Shown: one piece after another, positions 26,601 through 33,906 of the stretch
Layout: every line of letters starts with the position of its first letter
Numbering within the stretch: the stretch's first letter is position 1
Source of the DNA: Egibacter rhizosphaerae
Lineage (GTDB): Bacteria; Actinomycetota; Nitriliruptoria; Euzebyales; Egibacteraceae
Length of the DNA: 64,000 nucleotides
NCBI RefSeq assembly: GCF_004322855.1
Contig: NZ_CP036402.1
Coordinates: 3,906,001 to 3,970,000, forward strand
Direction: 5' to 3'
Position numbers and translations under genes: made by a program
Notes under the pieces: model-generated
Seen by the model: only the letters and a program-made list of their open reading frames with translations
What the model was told of the DNA's origin: nothing
Databases searched by the model: none

Positions 26601-28900
26601 AGATCGAGGCGATCGTCGACTACATCGACGAGCACTCCACCATCGAGGGCGCGCCCGGCTTCCGCGAGGAGCACCTGCCGGTGTTCGACTGCGCGATGGG
26701 GGAGCGCTCGATCTCGCCCATGGGGCACGTGCGGATGATGGGTGCGGTCCAGCCGTTCATTTCGGGAGCCATCAGCAAGTGCGTCGTCGGCGAGACGCTC
26801 GTGCCGACCGAGGACGGGCTGGTGAGGATCGAGGAGCTGCACGAGGGTGAATCGGCGGACTCGTTCCGCGACGACGTGCGGCGGGTCGCGTCCCTCGGCG
26901 GCGAGGCGAAGACCGACGCCTTCTACTACGGCGGCACGCGCAAGGTGCAGCGCGTCGTCCTGCGGTCGGGCCACGAGGTCACGGGCACCGAGAACCACCG
27001 CGTCCTCGTTGGGGGCCCGTCCGGCCTCGCGTGGCGGTACCTCGACGAGATCGAGGTCGGCGAGTACGTGGGGACGCGGTACGGCTCGGAGCTGTGGTCG
27101 GAGGTGCCCGCGCGCCTCGACGGCTTCGTGCCGAGCCCGTCGTACGGCCCCCAGAAAGCGGTGTCGCTGCCCAACGAGATGAGCGAGGAACTCGCCTTCC
27201 TGCTCGGCGCCTACTGCGCGGAGGGCAGCATCAGCCGCAGCAACTGGACGATTCGCATCACCAACCAGAACCTCGAGGTGCTCGAGCGCGTCAAGTCCGC
27301 GTTCGAGTCCCTGTTCGACGTGGATGCGAGCATCGTCGACCCGGTGGACCGCTGTGCGCACGTGGCGGTGGCCTCGAAGACGCTCGTTGAGCTCTTCGAG
27401 TTCCTCGGCTGCGGCGTGGGGGCATCCGGCAAGCGAATCCCCTCCGTGGTGCTGCGCTCGCCGCGGAGCATGGTCCTGTCGTTCCTTCAGGGGCTGTGGC
27501 TCGACGCCTACGCCGCGCCCGGTGCGATGCCGAAGTGGGCGCTGTGCGTCGACTCGCCGGAACTGCTCGATGACGTGCAGGCGGTGCTCACCAACCTTGG
27601 GGTCGTGCACAGCCGGATCGCCAAGCACAACGAGGAGCACGAGAAGACGTACGACGAGGTCTACGCGACGGGTCACCACGCGGCCCGGCTGCTGGAGCTC
27701 GTGCCGTTCCTCGAGCCCGATAAGGCCACAAGGGCCGAGCGCGTTCGCGAGCAAGCGAGCGACGGGCCCCACAACACCGCCGACGTTGTGCCCGGCATCA
27801 CGGGCAGGGAGCTGTACGACCTGATCCCCGCTGGGTACGGCGACGGGGAGGACGGACAGCCGAAGTCGGTGACCTGGCGGTTCCTGCTCGACCCGCGCAC
27901 GACGCATGTGAGCCGGCGGACCCTCGAGCGCGTCGCGGCGATTCCAGGCGTCGAACTGCCCGAGTGGCTGCAGCAGGTACTCGACGACGGCTTGCACTTC
28001 AGCCCCGTCGCGACGGTCGAGGACGCAGGGATGCGGGAGGTCTACGACCTGTCGGTGCCGTCCACCCACGCGTTCGTCGGCAACGGGATGGTCAACCACA
28101 ACACCGTCAACATGCCTGAACAGGCGACGGTCGAGGACGTCGAGGAGATCTACACCGAGGCGTGGCGCCTGGGTGTGAAGGCCCTCGCGATCTACCGGGA
28201 CAACTGCAAGGTGAGCCAGCCGCTCGCGATCGCGACGAGCGACGACAAGAAGCAGGAGGTCCCGGCCACGACCGAGGAGGCCGCCGAGCAGGGCGTGCGA
28301 CGCCGTCGCCTGCCGAAACAGCGGCCGAGCCAGACGATCTCGTTCACCGTCGGGGAGGCCGAGGGCTACCTCACCGCCGGTGAGTACCCCGGTGACGGGC
28401 TCGGCGAGATCTTCGTCAAGCTCGGCAAGCAGGGCTCGACGCTCTCGGGCGTGATGGACGCGTTCGCGATCGCGACGTCGATCGGGCTGCAGTACGGCGT
28501 GCCGCTCGAGGAGTACGTCAAGAAGTTCACGAACATGCGGTTCGAGCCCGCCGGGATGACCGACGACCCGGAGGTCAAGTTCGCCGCCAGCGTGCTCGAC
28601 TACATCTTCCGCCGGCTCGCGATCGAATACCTGCCGGCCGAGACCCGGGCCGAGCTCGGGATCTACACGATCGAGGAACGCAACGCGCAGCTGGACGCGC
28701 AGTACGGGCCCGCGCCCGGGAGCACGGAGGCGCCGAAGGCCGATCCCGAGGGGCAGACCGTGCTGCCCGTCGAGAAGGAGAGCCGTGTCGACGACATCTA
28801 CGGGGACGCGCCGATGTGCTTCTCCTGCGGGATCCGCATGCAGCGTTCCGGCGCGTGCCACGTCTGCGAGCAGTGCGGCACGACCACCGGTTGCAGTTGA
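23606..28900 (+). CDS. nrdJ: Adenosylcobalamin-dependent (class II) ribonucleotide reductase NrdJ with two inteins
   Basis: One 1764-codon frame: exteins of 362, 295 and 265 residues (about 922 aa after splicing) plus inteins of 401 and 441 residues. Extein motifs include redox Cys in PQCSAC, the radical/redox Cys pair in NPC-SEYMHLDNSAC (11 residues apart, as in class II enzymes), SSVLAPTGTIGLMMDCDTTG, AISK-TVNMPEQ, and a C-terminal zinc-type CFSCG...CHVCEQCG with the final Cys of GCS. It makes deoxynucleotides with B12 as radical source, independent of oxygen. ATG 23606 has AGGAG 6 nt upstream. Without splicing both active-site loops would be broken, so the inteins must be active if this is the only reductase. 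Confidence 0.97.
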   Translation: MQTTDEALTAVGTAEDDAGLRIRRFFTRDDVQPYDELEWELRDAVISDWKSGEVAFEQRGVEFPTSWSMNATTIVAQKYFRGHLGTPERERSVKHMIDRVADTITRWGLEGGYFADESSAEVFNHELKHLLVTQKAAFNSPVWFNCGTEDKPQCSACFILSVEDTMTSILNWYYEEGVIFKGGSGSGVNLSKIRSSKEKLRGGGEASGPVSFMRGADASAGTIKSGGKTRRAAKMVILDVDHPDVEEFIWCKRNEEQKAAALAAAGFDMGFDGADTGSIQYQNANNSVRVTDEFMQAAVENRDFELKTVTGREAVERVGARDLLNQIAQAAWECADPGVQYDTTINDWHTTPNAGRINGSNPCFPGSARVHTDKGLVRFEELTRRVQQGETFGVYTHDATNAEAPSTRVELTSPEAFMVTGRNPIVRLRFSNGQELRCTPNHSIWTTNRGYVAAEDLTPEDRVLALDVATPASQADQALPVRTDLAAYREKGDRAKELRLPEKWSDELAHYLGWHTGDGSVSGNCLSTIYGGEEEQTHHLPRHRELLAWLNGDQHPTPSMQENGTQQLRLTRRPLRKFFEALGVSDAHAADKRVPWAVFEAPEDAQAAFLRGLFDADGTVVDVKTKGDRYVSLGSSSPELLRDVQVLLTAHGISSRIYATRGAEEQSGLSYVRRDGTEAIYASKQAYQLRISGRSLEAYARGIGFDLPGKHARLVDVVEAYSRYDTDRTVRLEDRTHDGVELTYNLTEPRNHSYVVDGVAVRNCSEYMHLDNSACNLASLNLRKFEVDGTFDVDAFKRAVEIVFTAQEIIVGNSSYPTEKIEENAHRFRQLGLGYANLGGLLMSQGIPYDSEEGRAWAGAVTALMTGHAYRTSAELAAVQGPFEGFADDREGTLRVIGKHRDAAHDIDADKVPADLLAAAQQAWNEAHELGHEHGIRNAQSSVLAPTGTIGLMMDCDTTGVEPDLGLVKMKKLVGGGTMRIVNQTVPRALDSLGYQPEQIEAIVDYIDEHSTIEGAPGFREEHLPVFDCAMGERSISPMGHVRMMGAVQPFISGAISKCVVGETLVPTEDGLVRIEELHEGESADSFRDDVRRVASLGGEAKTDAFYYGGTRKVQRVVLRSGHEVTGTENHRVLVGGPSGLAWRYLDEIEVGEYVGTRYGSELWSEVPARLDGFVPSPSYGPQKAVSLPNEMSEELAFLLGAYCAEGSISRSNWTIRITNQNLEVLERVKSAFESLFDVDASIVDPVDRCAHVAVASKTLVELFEFLGCGVGASGKRIPSVVLRSPRSMVLSFLQGLWLDAYAAPGAMPKWALCVDSPELLDDVQAVLTNLGVVHSRIAKHNEEHEKTYDEVYATGHHAARLLELVPFLEPDKATRAERVREQASDGPHNTADVVPGITGRELYDLIPAGYGDGEDGQPKSVTWRFLLDPRTTHVSRRTLERVAAIPGVELPEWLQQVLDDGLHFSPVATVEDAGMREVYDLSVPSTHAFVGNGMVNHNTVNMPEQATVEDVEEIYTEAWRLGVKALAIYRDNCKVSQPLAIATSDDKKQEVPATTEEAAEQGVRRRRLPKQRPSQTISFTVGEAEGYLTAGEYPGDGLGEIFVKLGKQGSTLSGVMDAFAIATSIGLQYGVPLEEYVKKFTNMRFEPAGMTDDPEVKFAASVLDYIFRRLAIEYLPAETRAELGIYTIEERNAQLDAQYGPAPGSTEAPKADPEGQTVLPVEKESRVDDIYGDAPMCFSCGIRMQRSGACHVCEQCGTTTGCS
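24692..25894 (+). other. Intein 1 in NrdJ (401 aa, LAGLIDADG)
   Basis: It covers residues 363-763, between SNP and CSEYM. It starts with Cys (CFPGSARVHTDKGLVRFEEL) and has Hint block B TPNH. LAGLIDADG-type blocks are YLGWHTGDGS and FLRGLFDADG. It ends GVAVRN before Cys+1. The Cys+1 residue is the predicted thiyl-radical cysteine of the reductase. The penultimate residue is Arg (codon CGC) where most inteins have His. The homing endonuclease motifs look intact. Confidence 0.93.
26780..28102 (+). other. Intein 2 in NrdJ (441 aa, LAGLIDADG, second block divergent)
   Basis: It covers residues 1059-1499, between AISK and TVNMPEQ. It starts Cys-VVGETLVPTEDGLVRIEEL, has block B TENH, and ends AFVGNGMVNHN before Thr+1, so all splice residues are standard. 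The first LAGLIDADG-like block is FLLGAYCAEGS. The second reads FLQGLWLDAYAAPG, lacking the usual ADG, so the endonuclease may be weakened or lost. Confidence 0.93.
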
Positions 28901-28917
28901 TGTGAACCGTCAGACCG

Positions 28918-28984
28918 GTGGCACCGGATCCGTCAAGTCGGTGTCACCGGTCCGTCAAGCGAGTGTCAGTGGATCTGTCAATAG
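28918..28984. repeat. Three degenerate 22-bp direct repeats after nrdJ
   Basis: Units start at 28918, 28941 and 28963 with the core GTGTCACCGGATCCGTCAAG. They begin 17 bp after the nrdJ stop. Repeated TG-starting units are typical of the multiple terminal repeats of IS21-like elements, so this may be a relic of an insertion-sequence end (inference). The rest of 28985-29062 holds only the ribosome-binding site of the next gene. Confidence 0.7.
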
Positions 28985-29062
28985 TGACATCCATCACGGC
29001 GCAGCCGAAGACAAGGCCGCCCCCGGTCCCGCTGCCGTAAGTAGACGTGGGAGGTGAAGTGC

Positions 29063-29287
29063 ATGGCCGGAAAGCAAGGAGAGCGCGACACGTACAAGTA
29101 CCGGTATGTCGATTCGGGGGGTCGCGTAAAACATTCAGGTATAACGAACAACCCGGATCGACGCGAAGGGGAGTTGAACCGCAAGTACGGATCGGGACAA
29201 CTGCAGAAGGTTGGTCGCCGCACCACGCGCGAGGCCGCGAAGGAGTGGGAAGGCAGACGCCCGAGTGCGAAGCGGGCCGGCCCTTAG
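29063..29287 (+). CDS. Small GIY-YIG-like protein
   Basis: 74 aa from ATG 29063, with GGGAGG 8 nt upstream; GTG 29054 is an alternative. KYRYVDSGGRVKHSGITNNPDRREGELNRKYG resembles the GIY-YIG nuclease core (Y...GIT-N-PxRR--EH). The downstream Glu-bearing part of a full nuclease is very short, so catalysis is uncertain. It is highly charged and cytosolic. It is visibly AT-richer than the nrdJ side and precedes a predicted nuclease gene by 50 nt in the same direction, suggesting joint acquisition. Confidence 0.62.
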   Translation: MAGKQGERDTYKYRYVDSGGRVKHSGITNNPDRREGELNRKYGSGQLQKVGRRTTREAAKEWEGRRPSAKRAGP

Positions 29288-29337
29288 GGGTGGGCTTGGT
29301 GGAACTCGCGGAGCAGCCAGGGGAGATTGTATAACCG

Positions 29338-30777
29338 ATGCTGTTCAGCGAGTTCTACCAGATTACGAAGGGCCAGGAGGACGACTGGTTCGACACGATC
29401 CTGGATGCAGATACGAAGCTGTTCATCGACCCCTTTCTGCTCTATAGGGAAGATGAACTCCCCGATTCACACTGGTACGGCGCACATAGCGGCATCATTG
29501 AGCACTTCCAGCAGGTCTTCGAGCTACTAGCACTTGCCGGCTGTGATTCCAAGCATCTGCCGTATCGCGTAGCCCTCGGTGCACTGTCGTTTCGGGAACC
29601 ACGCGAGTTTTGCCTGGGGTATACCGCCGAAGGGACCAGGGGTGCCGGCAGCGCAAAGGGCTTCGCTAAGCTCATAGCAGCTGCGATGTGTGATGCGATC
29701 AGGCGTGGAAGGAAGGAACTCCGGCATTTCGAGGAGCTTGGAGTGCTTCACGAAGGGATCGGTCCAGATCGCATCTCGGACATGGCATGCACTGTTCTCA
29801 AGAGCAAGTTCCTATCGTACACGCAAACCGTGGCACGTCGGCATGGGCTCCAGCTGGACACGCACAAACTCCCTAATGCGTCCTTCGACAATGAGGCGTA
29901 TTCCTGGAGGTCGGACTCCGTCTGGCTGCCAACGAATCCTTACAGCAGTGGTCCGCTCCTACTGACGCCTGCGCGGTTTCTGAACGATTTGCCGACGTTG
30001 AATGCTGATGACTGGTGGGCTGCGCAGGAAGCCCACGAACTACGGGATCGCTTCAACCTGGACGTCGTCCGGAGGGTGGATAAGAAGACCATAGTTGATC
30101 TTGCAAATCGCGATCCTGCTGCAGTGGAGGCATGGGCCAAGCGTCGGGAAAGCGAACGTGCAAGACCGTACGACCTCCGCCGTGATGCCAATGGTGTGTA
30201 CCGTTGGGATATTGAGTCTCGTAAGTATGCTGAAGAAAACCCCATAAGCCTTGCAGATCCTGAAACGCACGAGCAGTTCCTCGACGTCGTGGAAGCGCTT
30301 ATCGAGCGCTTTCGGCATTTCGTTGAGAACGACGGTGGTTGGAGGTTGCTTTGGGACGATAGGGGGCCGAAGCCGGAATCGGCTGCGCAACTCCTATTTC
30401 GAGGGCTAGCAAGGACCTATTGCGAGCTACATGGAATTAACGTCGACCGTGAGGTGCTGCTCGGTGACGGGGCGGTCGACTTCAAGTTCTCGTCCGGGTA
30501 TGAGCATCGAGCTCTGCTGGAAGTGAAGAAGGTTGAGAATGGCAAGTTTTGGAATGGGCTGAACGCTCAGCTGCCGAAGTATTTGGAGGACGATCGTTGT
30601 GTGGACGGGTGGCTATTGGCAGTTCGGTTTCAGGGAAGGGGTGTATCCGTCCAGCGTGTAAAGAATATCCCTGAAGCCGTTGACTCAGTGTCGCAGAGGC
30701 TCGGGATGAACATTCGCTACAGCCTTGTAGACGCGCGCCGTTCGCCGTCTGCATCGAATATGTCGACTCCGAAGTGA
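29338..30777 (+). CDS. Predicted PD-(D/E)XK nuclease, possible defence gene
   Basis: 479 aa, and base composition much less GC-rich than the flanking genes, which points to transfer. The N-terminal part (DDWFDTILDADTKLFIDPFLL; GIGPDRISDMACTVLKSKF) is a domain I know only from uncharacterised proteins. The C-terminal third holds a restriction-endonuclease-like core: GAVDFKF...ALLEVKKV, with Asp near residue 380 and Glu-x-Lys near 395. A conserved-looking Gln follows in NAQLPKYLEDD. No methylase or helicase is next to it. It probably cuts nucleic acid; a role against phage or plasmids is inference from composition and neighbourhood. ATG 29338 has a somewhat distant GGGGAG. Confidence 0.68.
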   Translation: MLFSEFYQITKGQEDDWFDTILDADTKLFIDPFLLYREDELPDSHWYGAHSGIIEHFQQVFELLALAGCDSKHLPYRVALGALSFREPREFCLGYTAEGTRGAGSAKGFAKLIAAAMCDAIRRGRKELRHFEELGVLHEGIGPDRISDMACTVLKSKFLSYTQTVARRHGLQLDTHKLPNASFDNEAYSWRSDSVWLPTNPYSSGPLLLTPARFLNDLPTLNADDWWAAQEAHELRDRFNLDVVRRVDKKTIVDLANRDPAAVEAWAKRRESERARPYDLRRDANGVYRWDIESRKYAEENPISLADPETHEQFLDVVEALIERFRHFVENDGGWRLLWDDRGPKPESAAQLLFRGLARTYCELHGINVDREVLLGDGAVDFKFSSGYEHRALLEVKKVENGKFWNGLNAQLPKYLEDDRCVDGWLLAVRFQGRGVSVQRVKNIPEAVDSVSQRLGMNIRYSLVDARRSPSASNMSTPK

Positions 30778-30846
30778 TTGCGGTTCTCCGGTCCCGTCAA
30801 GGACGCTTCTGGTTTGCGTAGGGATGTGGGCGCAGGGCTTCGTGGG

Positions 30847-31566
30847 TCAGGGGGAACTGGGTAGGGCTGCACTTTCGGGAAACAAGGCGGCCATCGTCTC
30901 ACGGCTGGGTCGCGGGGGTTCGCCTCCGAGGATGCCGGCGTGAAGGAGGCGGGCGAGGGCGACGTGTTCGTTGTTGGTGAGCCGCTGGGTGTCAAGCTCG
31001 CCGTCGCATAGGGCGCGGTGCAGCAGTTGAGCAGCGGTTCGGGGGAGCTGTCGGCGGGTGTGCTCGGCGCGGATCGCGTCGCGCAGCGCGTCGGGTTCGG
31101 TGAGGTGGGTGGCCGGGTGCAGGACGAGGTCGCCGCGGTGGTGCTGGAGGGTGGCGCCGGTGGTCGCGAGCAGTTGGGCGAGTTGGTCGGCAGCGCGATC
31201 GGTACGGTTGAGGGTCCAGCCGAGGCTGGTGGCGGCGGTGTCGCGTGGGAGCCGGTGGTCATCGGCGTGGTGCGGCAGCGCGCCGAGCGCTGCGGCGTCC
31301 GCTTCGAGGCTGTCGCCTGCGTGTTCTGTTCGGTCGTGTGCCTCGGAGGCGGGCGCGGCGGGATTGTCGGTCAGGAGCGCGTGGAGGGGCAGCGCGAGCG
31401 CGTCGGCGACGCGGTGCGCGAAGTGGAGGGTGAGGTGCTCGTGGTTGGAGCCGGCTTCGAGCGCGCTAATGACGACGGATGTGACCGCGAGGTCGCGCGC
31501 GAGGGCGCGTTGCGAGAGGCCGAGCTCGTGGCGGCGAGTCGCGATGCGTGTGGCGTCGAGCGGCAT
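30847..31566 (-). CDS. XRE-family helix-turn-helix protein
   Basis: 239 aa. Residues 5-65 are a Cro/CI-type HTH (RHELGLSQRALARDLAVTSVVISALEAG). The rest (70-239) is Ala/Leu/His-rich with a winged-helix-like stretch (SLGWTLNRTDRAADQLAQLLATTGATLQ). Its ATG overlaps the stop of the upstream recombinase-like gene. It is probably a regulator or target-binding partner of that gene. It is convergent with the nuclease gene. Confidence 0.75.
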   Translation of the reverse strand: MPLDATRIATRRHELGLSQRALARDLAVTSVVISALEAGSNHEHLTLHFAHRVADALALPLHALLTDNPAAPASEAHDRTEHAGDSLEADAAALGALPHHADDHRLPRDTAATSLGWTLNRTDRAADQLAQLLATTGATLQHHRGDLVLHPATHLTEPDALRDAIRAEHTRRQLPRTAAQLLHRALCDGELDTQRLTNNEHVALARLLHAGILGGEPPRPSRETMAALFPESAALPSSP

Positions 31567-32423
31567 CAGGCGGCCTTTGACGAGCCGAGGTTGGTGAGGG
31601 CGAATCCGCGCCCGGCGAGCCAGCGGCGATCTGCGGGCTGGCGACGTACGGCTTGCCCGTTCAGCAGCGGCACGCCGAGCTCGCGTGTGGCGTCGCCCAG
31701 GGCGGTGGCGGCGGCGCGTTGCCCGAGGGGTTGGCCGCGGGGGTCGGTGAGCAGCGGGTCGGTGTCGGTTGCCCCGTGGGTGAGTCGTCGGAGTCGTTTG
31801 GCGCGCAGGAACGGTTCGCTGCCGGTGGGCATCTCCATGGGTCCGTGCGCGCCGGTCACGTAGCGGCCGTCCGGGTCGGCGTCGGCAAGGGTCAGCGAGC
31901 GCAGGTCGTCGATGGCCAAGCCGGCGGCGGTGAGCGCGCATACCAGCGCGCGGTGCGGGGGCCGGTAGGCGCGCAGCGCGGTCCACGTCCGCGGATCGCG
32001 GACGGCGCGGCGAGGTGCGGCGGGTTGGGCCGCGAGCAGCTCGTAGAGGTCGAGGGAGGCGAGGGTGCCGCGCGTGAAGCAGGCGGCTTGCACGGCGCGC
32101 ACGCGGGTGGCGAGTTCGGCTTGGGTGGCGGTGTCGGCGATCTCGTCGGCGAGGAGGGTGCGCAGCACCGCCTCGGTGGCCCCGTCGCGGTCGATGCGCT
32201 GGCGGGTGCGCTCGAGCGTGTCCCGGTAGCAGGCGTCGAAGACGGCGAACTTGCCGAGTCCGGGTTCGCCGCTGACCAGGCCGATCTCGCGCAGCTCGAC
32301 GACTTGCCGGGCGAGTACGTGGGTCTTGCGCAGCGCGGTGGTGCGAACCACCGCAGCGTCGTCGACGCCGGCGAGGTGGCGTCCGCCGGCCTGCGGTTGT
32401 GGTGCGGCGGTGGGGCTGGTCAT
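31566..32423 (-). CDS. Chimeric protein: truncated AAA P-loop N terminus plus recombinase-like C terminus
   Basis: 285 aa from ATG 32423 (AGGAG 8 nt upstream). Residues ~25-58 (TTALRKTHVLARQVVELREIGLVSGEPGLGK) look like the start of a TniB/IstB-type ATPase, but the P-loop Lys is followed by Phe instead of Thr and the remaining ATPase motifs are absent. From about residue 140 (TWTALRAYRPPHRALVCALTAAGLAIDDLRSLTLADADPDGRYV) the sequence resembles the core of tyrosine recombinases. I cannot find the R...HxxR...Y catalytic set. It is likely a rearranged mobile-element gene, perhaps no longer catalytic. Confidence 0.5.
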   Translation of the reverse strand: MTSPTAAPQPQAGGRHLAGVDDAAVVRTTALRKTHVLARQVVELREIGLVSGEPGLGKFAVFDACYRDTLERTRQRIDRDGATEAVLRTLLADEIADTATQAELATRVRAVQAACFTRGTLASLDLYELLAAQPAAPRRAVRDPRTWTALRAYRPPHRALVCALTAAGLAIDDLRSLTLADADPDGRYVTGAHGPMEMPTGSEPFLRAKRLRRLTHGATDTDPLLTDPRGQPLGQRAAATALGDATRELGVPLLNGQAVRRQPADRRWLAGRGFALTNLGSSKAA

Positions 32424-32520
32424 GGGCGCGGCTCCTGGGAAGGGGGCGTCGGTAGGGCGGCGTGCTACTGGTCGGCGAGGCCAAGCCAGCTTTCGGCTTG
32501 CTCGTCGTCGGGGTCGTCGC

Positions 32521-32799
32521 TTAAGGCTGGGTGGGGACTGGATCGTCGATGTGCGGGCTGGCGGGCGGGTCGGCGAGGTCGAGCAGGTCTTGGTCCCCCG
32601 GGCCGGTCGTCCGAACGCGTCCGCATCGCGGATGAGTACCGGGCTGCGGGCCCTTGCTCCCCGCGCGCACCCCGCATGCGGCGCACCACGCCCGCTCGAT
32701 GGTGGTCTCGACCACGAGCTCGACCTGCCGGGCCTCGAGCACGCGGAAACCTTCGAGCCCGAGCACGACAGCATCAGCTGCACTACCCTCAATCACCAC
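32521..32799 (-). pseudogene. ISL3-family transposase, N-terminal fragment with frameshift
   Basis: GTG at 32799. ADAVVLGLEGFRVLEARQVELVVETT...WCAACGVRAGSKG matches the N-terminal zinc-binding region of ISL3 transposases. The natural continuation VLIRDADAFGRPARG lies in another frame (about 32590-32640), so a frameshift is present. Nothing of the DDE core is left. Not functional as a transposase. Confidence 0.6.
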
Positions 32800-32854
32800 C
32801 TGGCGCCCTCCTGCCTCGCAGTCCTTGACAACCGCGAGTCTCGGAGGGCGTCAG

Positions 32855-32872
32855 GCGTTCACGAAAGAACCC
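32855..32872 (-). repeat. Terminal inverted repeat of the ISL3 remnant
   Basis: Minus-strand GGGTTCTTTCGTGAACGC marks the outer end of the element. I could not find the matching opposite end. Confidence 0.5.
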
Positions 32873-32998
32873 TGCCCGGCTCGCCCGTCACGCCCGCTCC
32901 CCACTTCGAGACGAAGAGCCAGAATCGGGTGGCGCGGCTGTTCGACGCGGGATGTGGCATGCTCTAGGCATGTGGGGCATCCGCAGTCGGTGGTGGTA

Positions 32999-33862
32999 AT
33001 GGTCGCGAATTGGGAGATCGCCGGGGAGCGTCGCGTCACCGGCGCCGTGCGCGGGGTCATGGTCCATCCGGTGCGCGAGCGCGCCAGCGGGACGGGTGTG
33101 GTGGTTATGGCTGGCTCCAGCGGCCGGGTGGACGTCGAGCGGGCGCGTCTGTTCGCCCACCACGGAGCCGTTTCGCTGGCGGTCGGCTACTTCGGTGGTC
33201 CGGGTGAGCCGCCCGGCCTTTGTGAGGTGCCCCTTGAGCTGTTCACTGCCGCGGTGACGGGGGTCGTCTCGTGCGTGTCCGGTGCCGTCGGCATGGTCGG
33301 GGTCTCCAAGGGCGCCGAAGCCGCCCTGGTCACCGCTTGTTTGGACTCTCGCGTCGACATGGTCACGGCGTTCGCACCCAGCTCGATGGTGTGGGCGAAC
33401 CTGGGAGCCGGACGCGATGGTCGTTCATCGCCGCAGCGCTCGTCTTGGACCTGGCGCGACACACCGCTGCCGTTCGTTCCCATCCTCACCGACCGGGCGC
33501 CCACGGTCGGGGGCTTGCCCGCGTACCGCAGCGTGTACGAAGCCAGCCTCGCTGCCTTCCCGCAGGCCGCCAAGCGGGCTGCCATCGCCGTCGAGGAGGT
33601 CGACGCGGCGCTGCTCCTGGTCGCCGGCGGTGAGGATGCGGTCTGGCCGTCGGCGCGGTTCGCCGACGAGCTCGAGCGACGAGGAAGCCACCGCGTCACC
33701 AAGCTGATGCACACCGACGCCGGTCACCGCATCCCTCTCCCCGGTGAACCGCTGCCTGCCGGGGGACAGGCCATGGCCCGCGGCGGCAACCCGACGGCCG
33801 ATGCCGAGCTCGGTGAGGTCGCCTGGCAGCACATCGTCACCTCTCTGCAGCTCACCCCATGA
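32999..33862 (+). CDS. Acyl-CoA thioesterase/BAAT C-terminal-type hydrolase
   Basis: 287 aa from ATG 32999. It has an alpha/beta-hydrolase fold with nucleophile elbow GVSKGAE (Ser ~104), Asp in GGEDAVWPS and His in TDAGHRIPLP. The layout and the lines SLAVGYFGGPGEPP and FTAAV match the BAAT C-terminal/dienelactone-hydrolase-like family that cleaves acyl-CoA or acyl thioesters. The N-terminal thioesterase domain of full BAAT proteins is lacking. It has no partner genes and lies next to the IS relic. Confidence 0.75.
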   Translation: MVANWEIAGERRVTGAVRGVMVHPVRERASGTGVVVMAGSSGRVDVERARLFAHHGAVSLAVGYFGGPGEPPGLCEVPLELFTAAVTGVVSCVSGAVGMVGVSKGAEAALVTACLDSRVDMVTAFAPSSMVWANLGAGRDGRSSPQRSSWTWRDTPLPFVPILTDRAPTVGGLPAYRSVYEASLAAFPQAAKRAAIAVEEVDAALLLVAGGEDAVWPSARFADELERRGSHRVTKLMHTDAGHRIPLPGEPLPAGGQAMARGGNPTADAELGEVAWQHIVTSLQLTP

Positions 33863-33906
33863 CCGCTCCGCCAGAACAGCCAACGCTTCGAACCCTCTGC
33901 GCCGTG

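Larger units (their letters stand above)
32465..32872 (-). mobile_element. ISL3-family insertion sequence remnant
   Basis: The stretch carries the 5' end of an ISL3-type transposase (32521-32799), 56 bp inside a terminal-repeat-like sequence at 32855-32872 (minus strand GGGTTCTTTCGTGAACGC, typical of ISL3 ends). The other IS end and most of the transposase are missing. The part nearest 32465 (frames ending ...ESWLGLADQ) looks like the C-terminal end of a different gene, so a deletion joined two elements. Confidence 0.6.

Noticed and set aside
24692-28102. Inteins as possible frameshifts or contaminating insertions
   Set aside because: Both are in frame, start with Cys, end in Asn, have Hint block B TxxH and leave perfect extein joints, so they are true inteins.
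25943-28861. 972-codon minus-strand frame opposite nrdJ
   Set aside because: A shadow of the ribonucleotide reductase; the translation has no domain signal and the plus strand has all catalytic and intein motifs.
28918-28984. CRISPR array
   Set aside because: Repeats are contiguous, degenerate and only three, without spacers or cas genes. No other stretch shows regular repeat-spacer structure.
30847-32484. 545-codon minus-strand frame as one gene
   Set aside because: Only the part from ATG 31566 has a credible HTH domain; upstream is Arg/Pro/His-rich shadow of the recombinase-like gene.
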